Made by a program: the position numbers and the translations under genes. Below, in pieces: positions 11,601 through 25,200 of a DNA stretch of 64,000 nucleotides; the stretch's first letter is position 1, and the number at the start of each line of letters is the position of its first letter. The DNA lies in assembly GCA_028095005.1 (NCBI GenBank), contig CM051459.1, positions 202,655,902-202,719,901 of the forward strand. Direction: 5' to 3'. The notes below the pieces were generated by a model, which saw only the letters and a program-made list of their open reading frames with translations, was not told where the DNA came from and searched no databases. The stretch is from Rhynchospora pubera. Its lineage: Eukaryota; Streptophyta; Magnoliopsida; Poales; Cyperaceae.

Positions 11601-13272
11601 TTAAATTTAGATTAGTGTGATGTAATGACTTAGAATGAATCTAAAAATGATAGTAATGGTAAAATGATGCTCAGGATTGCATTACTAGCATTTTCGATGC
11701 GTAATTACCACGTCTAATGCATACATTTTGAGCAAATAACATACGAATCATATTTTTTACTGTACAAATATTTAAATGTTGATTATTGTGATGAAATGAA
11801 TTAAAATTAAATCCAGAAACGATTGAAATGATCAAATGATTCTTAGAATTGCATTACTTGCAATTTATATACGTAATTACCATGTATAATCTAATCTTTT
11901 GGAATAAATAACACATAAATCATATTCAAGATAGTATAAAGAGTTTAAATATAGATTATTGTGATGAAATGACTTAGAATGAATCCAGAAACGATTCAAA
12001 TGATAGAATGATGCTTTGAATTGCGTTACTTGCACTTTATGTGAGTAATTACCATTTATAATACAATTTTTTCAGTAAATAATATACGAATCATATTCTA
12101 TGCAGTATAAAGAGTTTAAATTTAGATTATTGTGATGAAATAACTTAGAATGAATCCAGAAACGAATGAAATGGTAAAACGATGCTTAGAAATGATTCAC
12201 TTTATAAAGAGTTTAAATGTATATTATTGTGAAAAAAATACATAGAATGAATCCAGAAACAATTGAAAGTGGTCAAAAGATGCACAGAATTACATTATTT
12301 GCACTTTATATACGTAATTACCATGCATAATACATTTTTTTTGAATAAATAACATAATAATCAAATTCTATATAGTATAAATAGTTTAAATGTAGATTAT
12401 TGTGATGAAATGACTTAGAATGAATCAAAAAACGATTGAAATGCTCAAATGATGCTCATAGTTGCATTATTTGCATTATATGCGTAAATACCATGTAAAA
12501 TCCAATATTTTTGAATAAATAACAAACAAATCATATTCTATATAGTTTAAAGAGTTTAAATTAAGATTATTGTGATTAAATGACTTAGAATGAATCCAGA
12601 AATGATTGAAATGCTCAAATGATGCTCAAAATTGAATTATTTGTACATTATATGAGTAATTATCATGTATAATACAATCTTTTTGAATAAATAAAATATG
12701 AATCATATTATAGACATTATAAAGAGTTTAAATGTAGATTATTGTGTTGTATGACTTAGAATGAATCCAGAAACGATTGAAACAGTCAAATAGTGCTCAT
12801 AACTGCATTATTCACACTTTATATTGGTAATTACCTCGTATAATCAAATCTTTATAATAAATTACAAATGAATCATAATCATGACAGTATAAGGAGTTTA
12901 AATATAAATTATTGTGATGAAATAACTTAGAATGATTCCAGAAACAATTCAAATGCTCAAATGTTGCTCTGAATTGCATTACTTGCACTTTATATGCTTA
13001 GTTAAAATGTATAATACAATCTTTTTTAATAAATAACATATGAATCATATTTTATGCAGTATAAAGAGATTCAATTTAGATTATTGTGATGAAATGACTT
13101 AGATATAATCCAGAAACGATGGAAATGGAAAAATTATTCTCTGTATTGCTTTATTTGCAAATTATGTGAGTAATAACCACGTTTAATACAATATTTTTGA
13201 ATAAATGACATATGAATTATATTCTAGACATTTTAAAGAGTTGAAGATTATTGTGACGAAATGCAATAGAAT
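8667..13272. repeat. AT-rich satellite array, about 172-bp monomers (block 1)
   Basis: About 27 head-to-tail monomers. Typical words in each unit are GAATGAATCCAGAAACGATT, GAAATGGTCAAATGATGCTC, AGAATTGCATTATTTGCAC, GTAATTACCATGTATAATAC, TTTTTGAATAAATAACATAT and GAATCATATTCTAGACAG. Successive TGAATCTAGA or TGGATCCA anchors at 8828, 9001 and 9173 give a period of 172-173 bp. Monomers differ by many substitutions and small indels. Several subtypes recur in the same order in later blocks, showing a higher-order arrangement. The unit length is in the nucleosomal range usual for plant centromeric or pericentromeric satellites, but location cannot be read from sequence. Short open frames here are by-products. 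Confidence 0.95.
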
Positions 13273-16200
13273 GATTTTTCTCAAATGCTTTTGTTCAATG
13301 ACTTTATCAGAGATTTGCACCTTTTCGATACACCTTTGACGAATAAGCTTTACACTTGGTCTAATAAACAGCCTGTTCCTGTTTTATCTCGTTTAGATAG
13401 AGTTCTTCTTTCACCTCACTGGTTAAATGCCTTTCCTGTTCTCACCCTTGAGGCCTTACCAACTATTGTCTCAGACCACGTCCCTCTTCGACTACACTGC
13501 AAACAGTTAGCAACAGTGCCAAAAAGATTGAGGTTGGAAATGTTTTGGTTCAAACATGAAGAATTTCATACCATAACAAGGGACACCTGGAGCTTACCTA
13601 CAACAGTACCAGCGGCGCAACGTTTTTTCCTTAAAACTGACCAGCTGCAAAAGAATCTCAACTCTTGGCACAAAGTCACCTTTCCTTCTGTCAACATCCA
13701 TCTCTCCAATGCTAAGCAGTTCATCTCTCTCTTTGATTCTTTAGAAGAGCACAGACCTCTTTCTACGTTGGAACTTAGAATCCGTATCTTAGTTAAAGAA
13801 AGAGCCTTTTACTTAGCAAACATCATTGAAAATAGATGGCATCAAAGGGCAAGGATACAGTGGCTGAAATGTGGGGACAGGAATACACGTTTTTTCCATG
13901 CTACTGCTTCAACAAAATTAAGAAAGAAAAGAATTTCTAGTCTTCTCATTGATGACCAACTTGTAACAGATTCAGAACAGATCTTACATGCTTTCACTGT
14001 TTTTTATTCTAACCTCCTTGGTAACTCTGCGCCAGTATACCCTTGCTCTCTCTACTCCCTTTATAGGGACAGACCTTTGCTCTTAGAGCTTGACAGTCCT
14101 TTCACAATTTCAGAGATAAAAAAAGCCGTTGGAAAGTTGGCTAATAACAAAGCGTCGGGGCCGGATGGGCTACCCAACGAGTTTGCAAAACTTAAGTGGG
14201 AAACTATTCAAGAAGATATTTCAGATATCTTCACTGATCTGTTCAATTCAAAGCTCAATCTGCAAGATTTTAACCATGCACATATCACTTTACTCCCAAA
14301 GTCAGAAAATGCTTCAACTCTAACCTCGTTCCGTCCTATCAGCATCATCAATTTCATCCCCAAACTTATTGCCAAAGTGCTGGCTTCTAGACTAGCTACT
14401 TTCATTCCTGTTCTGGTCTCAACTTCACAAACTGGTTTCATACGACACAGACTGATCCATGAAAACTTTTTAGGAGCTAGAGAGATCATAGCTCACCTCT
14501 CCAATTGCAAAGAACCGGCATTTCTAATAAAACTGGATTTCTACAAAGCGTTTGATACCGTTAACTGGTCTTTCCTTTTCAATGTGCTCAAAACCATTGG
14601 CATACCTCCCAAATTTTCTTCGTGGATAGAATTACTTCTCACAACCGCTTCTTCTTCTGTAATAGTTAACAATCAAGTCGGCCCTGTTTTCACTCACAAG
14701 CAAGGCTTGAGGCAAGGAGATCCGTTATCTCCCTTTCTTTTCATTTTAGTGGCTGATGTGCTCACTAATTTGTGTCAGGCAGCAGGTATAGCCATCGGTT
14801 CAGGTATCTCCACTCGCTTAAGTACACCTTTTCACATTCTTCAGTACGCAGACGATACTTTGATTTTCTCCACAGCCAAAGGAAAAGCAGCTCAGACACT
14901 GAAACTGGTGCTTACTTTGTTCTCTCTTTTCTCGGGTCTCAATTTAAATCTGGAGAAATCTACAATCATTCCTTTTAACTTAACTTCTTTTCAGTTAGAG
15001 CACATCAAGCAAGTCATGCACTGTGACAACTCCTCTCTTCCTCTCACTTACCTTGGTTTGCCTCTTACTGCTTGTAGACCAACAAAAGAAACCTTCCTTC
15101 TTTTGATAGAGAAATTAGAAAAAAAACTTGCAAGCTGGAAGAATAAGCTCCTTTCTCGAGCAGGCAGGTTGACACTGGTTTCCTCTGTACTCTCTTCCAT
15201 CCCAATTTTTTTCATGACAGTTTTCAGGCTGCCGAGCTGGGTACTTAAGTCAATCGACAAGTTAAGACGGAATTTTCTCTGGGGAAAATCAGCAGGAAAT
15301 GGTACAGGAATTCCTTTGCTATCGTGGGACAGAGTTTGCCTACCAAAAAATTTAGGAGGGCTGGGCATACTGAATTTGAAAATTCTTAATATATCCCTGC
15401 TTCTCAAGTGGCTTTGGCGATTGTTCGATCAACCGACCTCTCTATGGGCTACTCTCGCCAGAAAATTGCTTTCTTCTCAAGCCAATGTTACACCTCTCTC
15501 TTGGGCTGCCAAGGGTTCTTTTTTCTGGAAAGATTTGATGCATTTAAGGCACATTTTCTCTATTGCAACGTCAGTTCAACTAGGAAATGGCAGGGACACT
15601 CTATTCTGGTATTCAAACTGGGGTTTGGGCCCTCTGCACTTCTTTGATAGCTTTGCTAAACCCCTCAGACCAAACCTTACAGTGGATAAAGTTTTGCTCT
15701 CACCTGCCCAATTAATGCCTGCACCTTGGTCTTTACAAGTACACAATGCTGTGATGTCAATTCATTCTTCGACCTTCTCAAGTCAATCTGACAAACTCAT
15801 TTGGAAATGGAATCCCTCTGGCTCCTTCTCAGTACATTCAGCTTACACCATGTTGAGTTCAGCAGGTAAGACATCCTTTCCAGGTGTCCTGATATGGAAA
15901 ACAAAACTTCCACCTTCACTGCAAGTTTTTACCTTTCTTCTTTATTTCAATCGAATTCTGACACAGGAAAATTTGCTGAAAAGACATATTTTGGTGCAGC
16001 CAGGCTGTGCTCTTTGTGATAGCCCCATCATTGAAACAACCTCTCACCTTTTCTGTGAATGCAACTTTGTTAAGGACTTATGGCTCAAAATTCGTTCACT
16101 ACACCATAATGTTACACTTCCAACTCATACTGAAGTGCAGCCTCTCATCCTTAGTGCTTTACAGAATATCCAACAAGACAGAAGGGATTTCCAAGCAATA

Positions 16201-16412
16201 ATTACTTTCACTGTTTTGTGGGCAACCTGGTTAGAGAGAAACAACCGTGTGTTCAGAGCAGAGAAGAGAAGTGTCACCTCCTTGCTGCACTGGATTTTAT
16301 TCCAACAGGAGCTTTTCCGAAAACACTGCTAGTTTAGTTCCGCTTGTTTTTCTTTTTTGTTTTTCCTTCCCTTACACTTGGTAGCCTCTACCAAGGTTTC
16401 TAAAAAAAAAAA
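13273..16412 (+). mobile_element. 5'-truncated L1-type LINE inserted in the satellite
   Basis: The element interrupts a satellite monomer between AATAGAATGA and AATCCATAAATAATG; a paralogous uninterrupted monomer is at about 20310. The 5' end falls inside the endonuclease domain, with the frame open from the junction, so it is truncated as is typical of target-primed reverse transcription. It ends with an 80-bp 3' UTR, a perfect stem-loop CTTGGTAG-CCT-CTACCAAG (16377-16395) and a run of 11 A. No convincing target-site duplication longer than a few bases is visible. The uninterrupted reading frame points to a recent insertion. Confidence 0.93.
13285..16332 (+). CDS. LINE ORF2 fragment: endonuclease C-terminus, reverse transcriptase, zinc-finger domain
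   Basis: This is a 1015-residue ORF. Residues 1-75 match the end of an APE-type endonuclease (LDRVLLSPHW, then IVSDHVPL). The reverse transcriptase follows: NNKASGPDGLPNEF and ITLLPK upstream, the first catalytic Asp in LDFYKAFDTVNW (D418), RQGDPLSPFLF near 476-486, and the YADD box at 521-524. A C-terminal zf-RVT-like region carries CALCD (Cys908/911) followed by TSHLFCEC. The chosen ATG is only the first Met after the truncation; the frame is open a few codons further upstream, so the native N-terminus (rest of the endonuclease, plus ORF1) is missing. It encodes the enzyme that copies the LINE RNA at a nicked target. As truncated DNA it has no promoter of its own and is probably inactive. 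Confidence 0.95.
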   Translation: MLLFNDFIRDLHLFDTPLTNKLYTWSNKQPVPVLSRLDRVLLSPHWLNAFPVLTLEALPTIVSDHVPLRLHCKQLATVPKRLRLEMFWFKHEEFHTITRDTWSLPTTVPAAQRFFLKTDQLQKNLNSWHKVTFPSVNIHLSNAKQFISLFDSLEEHRPLSTLELRIRILVKERAFYLANIIENRWHQRARIQWLKCGDRNTRFFHATASTKLRKKRISSLLIDDQLVTDSEQILHAFTVFYSNLLGNSAPVYPCSLYSLYRDRPLLLELDSPFTISEIKKAVGKLANNKASGPDGLPNEFAKLKWETIQEDISDIFTDLFNSKLNLQDFNHAHITLLPKSENASTLTSFRPISIINFIPKLIAKVLASRLATFIPVLVSTSQTGFIRHRLIHENFLGAREIIAHLSNCKEPAFLIKLDFYKAFDTVNWSFLFNVLKTIGIPPKFSSWIELLLTTASSSVIVNNQVGPVFTHKQGLRQGDPLSPFLFILVADVLTNLCQAAGIAIGSGISTRLSTPFHILQYADDTLIFSTAKGKAAQTLKLVLTLFSLFSGLNLNLEKSTIIPFNLTSFQLEHIKQVMHCDNSSLPLTYLGLPLTACRPTKETFLLLIEKLEKKLASWKNKLLSRAGRLTLVSSVLSSIPIFFMTVFRLPSWVLKSIDKLRRNFLWGKSAGNGTGIPLLSWDRVCLPKNLGGLGILNLKILNISLLLKWLWRLFDQPTSLWATLARKLLSSQANVTPLSWAAKGSFFWKDLMHLRHIFSIATSVQLGNGRDTLFWYSNWGLGPLHFFDSFAKPLRPNLTVDKVLLSPAQLMPAPWSLQVHNAVMSIHSSTFSSQSDKLIWKWNPSGSFSVHSAYTMLSSAGKTSFPGVLIWKTKLPPSLQVFTFLLYFNRILTQENLLKRHILVQPGCALCDSPIIETTSHLFCECNFVKDLWLKIRSLHHNVTLPTHTEVQPLILSALQNIQQDRRDFQAIITFTVLWATWLERNNRVFRAEKRSVTSLLHWILFQQELFRKHC

Positions 16413-18896
16413 GAATCCATAAATAATGAAATGGTCAAATAATGCTCAGAATTGCATCATTAGCACTATATATGCGTAATTACGATGTATAATACAATAT
16501 TTTTCAATAAATAACATATGAATCATATTCTAAACAGTTTAAAGAGTTTAAATGTAGATTATTGTGATAAAATGCCTTAGAATGAATCCATAAACGATTG
16601 AATGGTTAAATGAAGCTAAGAATTTCATTATTTGTGCTTTATATGAGTAATTACCATGTATAATACAATCTTTTTGAATAAATAATATATTAATCATATC
16701 CTACACAGTATAAATAGTTTAAATGTAGATTATTGTAATAAAATTATTTGGAATGTAACCAGAAACGATTGAAATGGTTAAATGATGCTCAGAATTGAAT
16801 TATTTGCACTTTATACTCGCAATTACCATTTATAATTCTTTTTTTTTTGAATAAATAACATATGAATCATATTCTAGACAATATAAAATTATTTAGAATG
16901 AATCCAGAAACGATGGAAATGGTAAAATTATTCTCAGAATTGTATTATTTGCAAATGATATGTGTTATTACCTTGTTTAATACAATAATTTTGAATAAGT
17001 AGCATAAGAATCATATTCTAGACAGTTTAAAGAGTTTAAATGAAGATTATTGCGACGAAATCCAATAGAATGAATCCAGAAATGATCGAAATGGTCAAAT
17101 AATGCTCAGAATTGCATCACTTGCACTTTATATGCATAATAACCATATTTAATACAATATTTTTGAATAAATGACATATGAATCATATTCTAGACAGTCT
17201 AAAGAGTTTGAGTGAAGGAAATGCAATAGAATGCATCTAGAATTGATTGAAATGGTCAAATAATGCTCAGTGTTGCATCATTTGCACTTTAGATGCGTAA
17301 TTACCATGTGTAATACAATAATTTTGAATAAATAATATATGAAACATATTATAAACATTTTAAAGAGTTTAAATGTAGATTATTGTGATGATGCCTTAGA
17401 ATGAATCCATAAACGATTGAAAAGGCCAAATGATGCTCAGAATTGCAGTATTTGCACTTTGTATGTGTAATTACCATATATAATATAATATTTTTGAGTA
17501 AATAACGTATTAATCAAATTCTATACAGTATAAAGAGTTTAAATATAGATTATTGTGATTAAATGACTCAGAATGAATCAGAAAACGATTGAAATGCTCA
17601 AATGATGCTCAGAATGAATCCTGAAACGATTGAAATGTTAAAAGTATGCTCAGAATTGCATTATTTTCTACATTATAAGTGTAATTACCTTGTATAATAC
17701 AATATTTTTGAAAAAATAATATATGAATGTTATTATGGACAGAAAGAAGAGTTTAAATGTAGATTAATGTGATGAAAGGTCTTAGAAAGAATCCAGAAAC
17801 GATTGAAATGCTCAAATGATGTTTAGAATTGCATTGTTTACACTTTATATGTGTAATTAACATATATATCCAAATCTTTTGTAATAAATAATAAATGAAT
17901 CAAATTCTAGACTGTGTAAAGAGTTGAAATGTAGATTATTGTATTGAAATGACTTAGAATAATCCCGAAACAATTGAAATGGTCAAATGATGCTCAGAAT
18001 TTCATTATTTGCATTTTATATGTGTAAATACCATGTATAATCTAATCTTTTGTAATAAATTACAAATGATTCATATGCTAGACCGTGTAAAGACTTGAAA
18101 CATAGATTATTGTGTTGAAATGACTTAGAATGAATCCATAAACGATTGAAATGGTAAAAGTATGCTCAGATTGCATTATTTACACATTATAAGCGTAATT
18201 ACCATGTATAATCAAATCTTTTGTAATAAATTATAAATGAATCAGATTCTAGACAGTTTAAAGAGTTTAAATGTATATTATTTTGATGAAATGCTATAGA
18301 ATGAATCCAGAAACGATTGAAAGTGGTCAAAAGATGCTCAGAATTGCATTATTTGCACTTTATATACGTAATTACCATGTATAATACATTTTTTTTGAAT
18401 AAATAACATATGAATCAAATTCTATATAGTATAAATAGTTTAAATGTGGATTATTGTGATGAAATGACTTAGAATGAATAAAAAAACGATTGAAATGCTC
18501 AAATGATGCTCAGAATTGCATTATTTGCATTTTATATGCGTAATTACCATGTATAATCCAATATTTTTGAATAAATAATATATTAATCATATTCTAGACA
18601 GTATGAAGAATTTAAATGTAGATTATTTTGATGAAAAGTCTTAGAATGAATCTAGAAACGATTGAAATGCTCAAATGATGCTCAGAATTACATTATTTGC
18701 AAATTATTTGTATAATTACCATGTATAATCAAATATTCTGTAATAAATTTCAAATGAATCATATTCTAGACTGTGTAAAGAGTTGAAATGTAGATTATTG
18801 TGTTTAAATGATTTAGAATAAATCTAGAAAAGATTGAAATGGTCAAATGATGTTTAGAATTGCATTATTTGCACTTTATATGTGTAATTACTATGT
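16413..18896. repeat. AT-rich satellite array (block 2a)
   Basis: This continues the 172-bp satellite after the LINE. About 14 monomers include a subtype with TTTTGTAATAAATTACAAATG in place of TTTTTGAATAAATAACATATG. The order of distinctive variants here (for example a short monomer near 17570-17640 where GAATGAATC recurs after about 45 bp) is repeated near 25430-25500, two higher-order periods away. Confidence 0.93.
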
Positions 18897-19259
18897 GATG
18901 ATTTTATAAGTTGCATATAAATTACTATGTAATGATTTTATAAGTTGTGTAGATTTCTGTAATTGTTATATCCTATATATTAATTGTAAGAGCTTACTTT
19001 CACACAATTTCTATTAGAAGTCTTTTGACAGGTAAACTATATATAGACTGGTATCATCATTCATCAACGTCAAGCACAATCCATGTTATCTCACTGTCGT
19101 TGAATACCTACTCCATCAACCAAATTATAAAAGATTCAACATAGCGTGGTCAGTGTAGGATGAAATCAATACCGCACTCTGGATTTGCAAATTTTTTTTT
19201 CGTGTTGTCATTTTTAGGTCGGTAACTTTTCCTTATTAAATTATTTTAGCTCCAATCAT
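18897..19259. repeat. Non-satellite block shared with the right edge of the array
   Basis: A 363-bp block of unique-looking sequence starts GATGATTTTATAAGTTGCAT and contains a tandem repeat of TGATTTTATAAGTTG. It is nearly identical to 38105-38466, where the satellite finally gives way to other DNA. Here, in contrast, satellite resumes immediately at 19260. Satellite monomers to the left of both copies also match (18230-18896 with 37445-38104). No coding potential is seen. Confidence 0.85.
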
Positions 19260-22200
19260 TTTTATATTATTGTGAGAAAAATACATAGAATGAATCTAAA
19301 TACGATTGAAATGTTTAAATGATATCAATTGCATTATTTGCAGTTTATATGCATAATTACCATGTATAATACAATCTTTTTGAATAAATAATATGTGAAT
19401 CATATCCTATACAGTATAAAGAGTTTCAATGTAGATTATTGTGATGAAATGACTTATAATGAATCCACAAAACGATTGAAATGCTCAAATGATGCTCAGA
19501 ATTGAATTATTTCCACTTTATATGTGTAATTACCATGTAAAATCCAATATTTTTTAATAAATAACATACGAATCATATCCTATACAGTTTGAAGAATTTA
19601 AATTAAGATTATTGTGATTAAATGACTTAGAATGAATCCAGAAACGATTGAAATGCTCAAATGATGCTCAGAATTGAATTATTTGTACATTATATGAGTA
19701 ATTATCATGTATAATACAATCTTTTTGAATAAATAACATATGAATCATATTATAGACATTATAAACAGTTTAAATGTAGATTATTGTGTTGTATTACTTA
19801 GAATGAATCCAGAAACGATTGAAACGGTCAAATAGTGCTCATAACTGCATTATTCGCACTTTATATTGGTAATTACCTCGTATAATCAAATCTTTTTTAA
19901 CAAATTAAAAATGAATCACAATCATGAAAGTATAAAGAGTTTAAATGTAGATTATTGTGATGAAATAACTTAGAATGATTCCAGAAACAATTCAAATGCT
20001 CAAATGTTGCTCTGAATTGCATTACTTGCACTTTATATGCGTAGTTAAAATGTATAATACAATCTTTTTGAGTAAATAACATATGAATCATATTTTATGC
20101 AGTATAAAGAGATTCAATTTAGATTATTGTGATGAACTGACTTAGATATAATCCAGAAACGATGGAAATGGAAAAATTATTCTCTGTATTGCTTTATTTG
20201 CAAATTACATGAGTAATAACCACGATACAATATTTTTGAATAATTGACATATGAATCATATTCTAGACAGTTTAAAGAGTTTAAATGAAGATTATTGTGA
20301 CGAAATGCAATAGAATGAATACAGAAATAATGAAATGGTCAAATAATGCTCAGAATTGCATCATTAGCACTTTATATGTGTAATTACCATGTATAATACA
20401 ATATTTTTGAATAAATAACATATGAATCATATTATAAACAGTTTAAAGAGTTTAAATGTAGATTATTGTGATTAAATTCCTTAGAATGGATCCAGAGACG
20501 ATTGAAATGGTTAAATGATTCTGAGAATTGCATTATTTGAACTTTATATGCGTAATTACCATGTATAATACAATCTTTTTGAATACATAATATATGAATC
20601 ATATCCTACACAGTATAAATAGTTTAAATGTAGATTATTGTGATGAAATTGCTTAGACTGATACCAGAAACAATTTAAATGGTTAAATGATGCTCAGAAT
20701 AGAATTATTTGCACTTTATACGCATAATTACCATGTATAATCCAATTTTTTTGAATAAATAACATATGAATTATATTCTAGATAGTATAAAGAATTTAAA
20801 TGTAGATTATTGTGATGAAATGACTTAGAATGAATCCAGACACGATGGAAATGGTAAAATTATTCTCAGAATTGCATTATTTTCAAATTATATGTGTTAT
20901 TACCATGTTTAATACCATATTTTTGAATAACTGACATATGAATTGTATTCTATATAGTTTAAAGAGTTTAAATGAAGATAATTGAGACGAAATGTAATAA
21001 AATGAATCCAGAAATGATCGAATACGTCAAATAATTCTCAGAATTGCATCACTTGCACTTTATATGCGCAATTACCATGTATAACACAATGTTTTTAAAT
21101 AAATAACATATGAATATTATTCTGGACAGTATGAAGAATTTGAATGTAGATTATTGTGATTAAATAACTTAGAATAAATCCAGAAATGATCGAAATGGTC
21201 AAATGATGCTCAGAATAACATTATTTGTACTTTATATGCTGAATTACCACGTATAACACAATATTTTTGAATAAATAATATATAAATTTTATTCTATACA
21301 GTATAAAATGTTTAAATGTAGATTATTGTGAAGAAATGACATAGAATGAATCTAGAAACGATTGAAATGCTCAAATGATGCTAAGAATTGCTTGGAATGA
21401 ATCCAGAAATGATTGAAATGGTCATATGAATTATATTCAAAAGAGTATAAAGTGTTTAAATGAAGATTATTGTGATGAAATAATTAGAATGAATCCAGAA
21501 ACGATTGAAGAGGTCGAATGATGCTCAGAACTGCATTATTTGCACTTTATATAGGTAATTACCACATATAATCAAATCTTTTATAATAAATTACAATGAA
21601 TGATATTCTAGACAGTATAAAAAGTTTTAGTGTAGATTATTGTAATGAATGACTTAGAATGAATTCAGAAACGATTGAAATGGACAAATGATGCTCAAAA
21701 CTTCATTATTTGTTATTTATATGTGTAATTAACATGTCTAATCGAATCTTTTTGTAATAAATTACAAATGAATCATATTCTAGACAATATAAAGAGTTTC
21801 AATTTAGATTATTGTGATTAAATGACTTAGAATGAATCCGGAAATGATTGAAATGGTAAAATGATACTCAGAATTACATTATTTGCAATTTATAAGCATA
21901 ATTATCATGTATAATACAATATTTTTGAATAAATAACATATGAATCATATTTTATACAGTTTTATAAGTTTAAATGTAGATTATTGCGATGAAATGTCTT
22001 AGAATGAGTCCAGAAATGATTGAAATGGTCAAATGATGCTCAAAATTGCATTATTTTATAATTTATATGCGTAATTTCTACGTGTAATACATTCCTTTTG
22101 AATAAATAACATACGGATCATGTTATTTGACAGTATAAAGAGTTTAAATGAGATTATTGTGATGAAATGACTTAGAATGAATCCAGAAACGATTCAAATG

Positions 22201-25200
22201 ACCAAATGATGTTCAGAATTGCATTACTTGCACTTTATATGCATAATTACCATGTATAATCCAATGTTTTTGAATAAATAACATATGAATCATATTCTGT
22301 ACAGTATAAAAAGTTCAAATATTTATTATTGTGATGAAATGACTTAGAATGAATCCAGAAAGGATGGAAATGGTATAATCATTCTCAGAATTGCATTATT
22401 TGCAAATTATATGTGTTATTACCATTTTAATACCATATTTTTTTTAATAAATAACATATGAATCATATTCTAGACTGTTGAAAGAGTTTAAATGATGATT
22501 TTTGTGACGAAATTCGATAGAATGAATACAGAAATGATCGAAATGGTCAAATAATATTCAGAATTGCATCACTTGCAATTTATATGCGCAATTCATATGT
22601 ATAATACAATATTTTAAAATAAATAACATACGCATCATATTCTAGATAGTTTATAGAGTTTAAATGTAGATTATTGTAATGAATGACTTATAATGAATCT
22701 AAAAACAATTGAAATGGACAAATAATGCTCAAAATTGCATTATTTGCAATTTATTTATGTAATCAACATGTATAATCGAATCTTCTTGTAATAAATTACA
22801 AATGAATCACATTCTAGACAGTATAAAGAGTTTCAATGTAGATTATTGTGATGAAATGACTTAGAATGAATCCAGAAACGATTGAAATGGTTAAATGGTG
22901 CTCAGAATTGCATTATTTGCAATTTAAATGCGTAATTACCATGTATAATATAATAGTTTTGAATAAATAACATATGAATCACATTTTATACAGTTTTAAG
23001 ACTTTAAATGTAGATTATTGCGATGAATGCTTTAGAAAGAATCCAGAAACGATTGAAATGGTCAAATGATGCTCAGAATTGCATTACTTGCAATATTGAT
23101 GCGTATTTACCGTGTGTAATGATTGAAATTATTGTGATTATTGTGATGAAATGAATAAAAATGTATCCTGAAACGATTGAAATTATTGAGATTAAATGCC
23201 TTAAAATGGATCCAGAAACGATTGAAATGCTCAAATGATGCTCAGAATTGAATTATTTGTACTTTATATGCGTAATTATCATGTATAATGCAATCTTTTT
23301 GAATAAATAACATATGAATCATATTCTAGAATATATAAAGAGTTTAAATGTATATTATTGTGTTGTATGTCTTAGAATGAATCCTGAAATGATTGAAACG
23401 GTCAAATGGTGCTCACAACTGCATTATTTGCACTTTATATGTGTAAATTACCTAGTGTAATCTAATCTTTTGTAATAAATTACAAAGGAATCATATTCCA
23501 AACAGTATAGAGAGTTTAAATGCAGATTTTAGTGATGAAATGACGTAGAATGAATCCAAAAATAATTGAAATGCTCAAATGATGTTCTGAATTGCATTAC
23601 TTGCACTTTATATGCGTAATTACCATGTATAATCCAATATTTTTGAATAAATGACATATGAATCCTGTAAAGTATAAAAATTTCAAATGTAGATTTTTGT
23701 GATGTCACTTAGAATGAATCCAGAAAAGATTCAAATAGTAAAAAATGATGCTAAGAATTGCATTATTTGAACTTTATATGCGTAATTACCATGTATAATA
23801 CAATATTTTTGGATAACAACATATGAATCACAATCAAGACAGTATAAAGAATTTAAATGTAGATTATTTCGATGAAATAACGTAGAATGAATCCAGAAAC
23901 GATTCAAATGCTCAAATGTTGCTTTGAATTGCATTACTTGCACTGTATATGCGTAATTAAAATGTACAATACAATCTTTTTGAATAAATAATATATGAAT
24001 CATATTTATGCAGTATAAAGAGTTTCAATTTAGATTATTCTGATGAAATGACTTAGATATAATCCAGAAACGATGGAAATGGCAAAAATATTCTCTGTAT
24101 TGCTTTATTTGCAAATTATATGCGTAAAAACCATATTTAATACAATATTTTTGAGTAAATGACATATGAATCATATTCTAGACAGTTTAAAGAGTTTAAA
24201 TGAAGATTATTGTGACGAAATGCAATAGAATGAATCCAGAAATGATTGAAATGGGCAAATAATGCTCAGTGTTGCATCATTTGCACTTTATATTCGTAAC
24301 TACCATGTATAATACAATATTTTTAAATAAATAATATATGAATCATATTCTAGACAGTTTAAAGAGTTTAAAAGTAGATTATTGTGATTAAATGTCTTAG
24401 AATGAATCCATAAACGATTGAAATAGTTAAATGAAGCTAAGAATTGCATTATTTGCACTTTATATGCGTAATTACCATGTATAATACAATCTTTTTGAAT
24501 GAATAATATATGAATCATTTCCTACACAGTATAAATAGTTTAAATGTAGATTATTGTGATGAAATTATTTGGAATGTAACCAGAAACGATTGTAATGGTT
24601 AAATGATGCTCAGAATTGAATTATTTGCACTTTATACGTGTAATTACCATTTATAATCTAATTTTCTTGAATAAATAACATATGAATCATATTCTAGACA
24701 ATATATAGAGTTTACATGTAGATTATTGTGATCAAATGACTTGGAATGAATCCATAAACGACAGAAATGGTAAAATTATTCTCAGAATTGTATTATTTGC
24801 AAATGATATGTGTTATTACATTGTTTAATACCATATTTTTGAATAAATAACATAAGAATCATATTCTAGACAGTTTAAAGAATTTAAATGAAGATTATTG
24901 CGACGAAATTCAATAGAATGAATCCAGAAATGATCGAAATAGTCAAATAATGCTCAGAATTGCATCACTTGCACTTTATATGCGTAATAACCATATTTAA
25001 TACAATATTTTTGAATAAATGGCATATGAATCATATTCTAGACAGTTTAAAGAGTTTAAATGAAGGTTATTGTGACGAAATGCAATAGAATGAATCTAGA
25101 ATTGATTGAAATGGTCAAATAATGCTCAGCGTTGCATCATTTGCACTTTAGATGTGTAATTACCATGTGTAATACAATAATTTTGAATAAATAATATATG

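Noticed and set aside
13263..16420. Target-site duplication AGAAT around the LINE
   Set aside because: The 3' AGAAT borrows an A from the tail and does not fit the uninterrupted paralogous monomer cleanly; a duplication cannot be claimed.
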